Shown here: piece after piece, positions 62,964-64,000 of the stretch
Numbering within the stretch: position 1 is the stretch's first letter
How the letters are laid out: the number at the start of each line of letters is the position of its first letter
Assembly (NCBI RefSeq): GCF_017329565.1
Contig: NZ_JAFMTT010000002.1
DNA from: Alicyclobacillus mali
Lineage (GTDB): Bacteria > Bacillota > Bacilli > Alicyclobacillales > Alicyclobacillaceae
DNA length: 64,000 nt
Strand: one strand, 5' to 3'
Notes under the pieces: generated by a model
Database searches by the model: none
The model's input: only the letters and a program-made list of their open reading frames with translations
Told to the model about the DNA's origin: nothing
Program-made: the position numbers and the translations under genes

Positions 62964-64000
62964 CTAAACCTCCTCGGCGCCATGCGGCGCAAGCCTCCGA
63001 CGATTTGCGGCGATCACGGCCGCGTTCAAGAGCAAAAGCGCCATGGTCACGTAGAACACCGAGCGGATGCCGTACACCGCCGCCACCTGCCCGCCGATGA
63101 GCGGGCCTATCAGATTGCCGAAGAACGTGGCGCTCGAGTTAAGGCCGTACGCGGTCGCCTGCTTGTCCTCCGGCGCGAGCTTGCGCACGAGCGCCTGCAG
63201 CGACGGCAGCATGCCGCCGACAAAGAGCCCCAACAGAAACCGGCCGATCAGCAGAAGCCAAAGCGCATGCGCGAGAGCCTGCGGCAAAAACGCGCATGCG
63301 GCACCCAGAAACGCGAGCAATAGCACGCGCTGCTGCCCGACGCGATCGCCCACCCGGCCCAAGGTCGGCGTGCCGACGAGATTGGCAATGCCGCTTGTCG
63401 CCACGACAAGCCCCGCGGCGAGCGTGAGGTGCGCGCCGTGGTAGATGCTGCGGGTGAAGATGGTCACAATGGGCTCGATGCTCATCATGGCGAGCTGGGT
63501 CATGAAAGAGCCGAGAAATACCGGCCAGAGCCCCACGAGGCTTTTCCAAGATCTCCGGGCCTTCGCCCGCGCCCGCCGCGTCCCTTTCGGCTCGTGCACA
63601 AACAGGAGCACGATGAGGCTCGCCAGAACGAGCATCGCGCCCGTGAAGAAGAAGCAGCCGCGAAAGCCCAGCCACTCAGCCAGGAGCCCGCCCACGAGCG
63701 GCCCGATGAGCGATCCGGCGATGTTGCCGGTCTGGAGCGTGCCGAGCGCGCGGCCCGCGTTCTCCGCCGGAGTCACCGAGGCCTGAAGGGAAATCGCCAT
63801 GGCGATGAACCCGGAGAATACGCCGTTCACGAGCCGGAGAACCAAAAGCTGCCACGGGGCCCCGACGAGCCCCATGAGCGCCGTCATCACGCCCATGCCG
63901 AAGCCGGCGCGTAACAGCATGGGCTTTCGTCCATACCGGTCCGCGAGCGAGCCCCAGATGGGCTGAAACATGAACGAAGTGACGAACTGCGCGGAAAAGA
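62964..64000 (-). CDS. MFS drug-efflux-type transporter, N-terminus outside window
   Basis: About 345 residues visible, open to the window edge on its 5' side (FSAQFVTSFMFQPIWGSL before any Met). MFS loop GSLADRYGRKPMLLR, the antiporter-type motif GPLVGGLLAEWLGFRGCF and a second-half repeat LGRVGDRVGQQR. Close to the MdtG/YfmO-like branch of DHA1 exporters. Roughly the first 40 to 50 residues are missing. Confidence 0.8.
   Translation of the reverse strand, partial: FSAQFVTSFMFQPIWGSLADRYGRKPMLLRAGFGMGVMTALMGLVGAPWQLLVLRLVNGVFSGFIAMAISLQASVTPAENAGRALGTLQTGNIAGSLIGPLVGGLLAEWLGFRGCFFFTGAMLVLASLIVLLFVHEPKGTRRARAKARRSWKSLVGLWPVFLGSFMTQLAMMSIEPIVTIFTRSIYHGAHLTLAAGLVVATSGIANLVGTPTLGRVGDRVGQQRVLLLAFLGAACAFLPQALAHALWLLLIGRFLLGLFVGGMLPSLQALVRKLAPEDKQATAYGLNSSATFFGNLIGPLIGGQVAAVYGIRSVFYVTMALLLLNAAVIAANRRRLAPHGAEEV

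Overview
The window reads as the chromosome of a high-GC, spore-forming, flagellated member of the Bacilli, most likely an Alicyclobacillus-type thermoacidophile. Three things point there: the gene order comFC / yvyF / flgM / flgN / flgK / flgL / flagellin / fliD / fliT-like / hpf / secA / prfB matches the Bacillus subtilis backbone; a YjcZ-type sporulation miniprotein is present; and the exported flagellar proteins have almost no Lys or Arg, as expected for a cell exposed to acid. The genus is an inference, since no rRNA or typing gene is present.

Layout. 1-75 is the tail of a Fur-family regulator. 246-2549 is an AT-richer pair, an APC permease and a proline iminopeptidase-like hydrolase. 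2701-6514 is a proline-catabolism unit: putA and an amino-acid permease, divergent from a PAS/AAA/Fis regulator, with clustered TGTCT half-sites between them. 6480-18969 is a glycolate/lactate/glyoxylate region: a GlcD-type oxidase, an MFS carrier, an LldP/GlcA permease, malate synthase, an IclR regulator and glcE-glcF-glcD. The word CTGTTCTG recurs in every control region of this block, which suggests one regulon turning glycolate through glyoxylate into malate. 19362-21034 is a PgaC/PgaD-type polysaccharide synthase. 21116-26105 holds a thermophile-type double-thioredoxin oxidoreductase under a strong promoter with an operator-like dyad, an ArsR-SRPBCC fusion, tRNA-Gly, tRNA-Ile2(CAU), small and membrane proteins, and a cyclase. 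26105-31500 carries zwf, prfB (programmed +1 frameshift) and secA.

31723-38852 is a nested mobile-element island between secA and the rest of the flagellar backbone. It contains an IS66 remnant, pieces of a group II intron, an IS256-family element with a 10-bp flanking direct repeat inside the intron reverse-transcriptase gene, and, inside that IS256 element, an IS110 element and a second IS66 element. Fragments of two more transposases lie at the right side.

39098-49728 is AT-richer and holds three large glycosyltransferases, a further glycosyltransferase-methyltransferase fusion and a methyltransferase, arranged around hpf and next to fliT, fliD and flagellin. These are best read as a flagellin/surface glycosylation locus. 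49798-55647 is the late flagellar operon, including an unusual 184-residue FliA-like sigma factor directly upstream of flgM, then yvyF and comFC. 55675-64000 carries a PhoR/PhoP-type two-component system, an XRE-TPR regulator, an orphan NarL-type response regulator, metK, a TagA/WecG-type glycosyltransferase and the start-truncated end of an MFS transporter.
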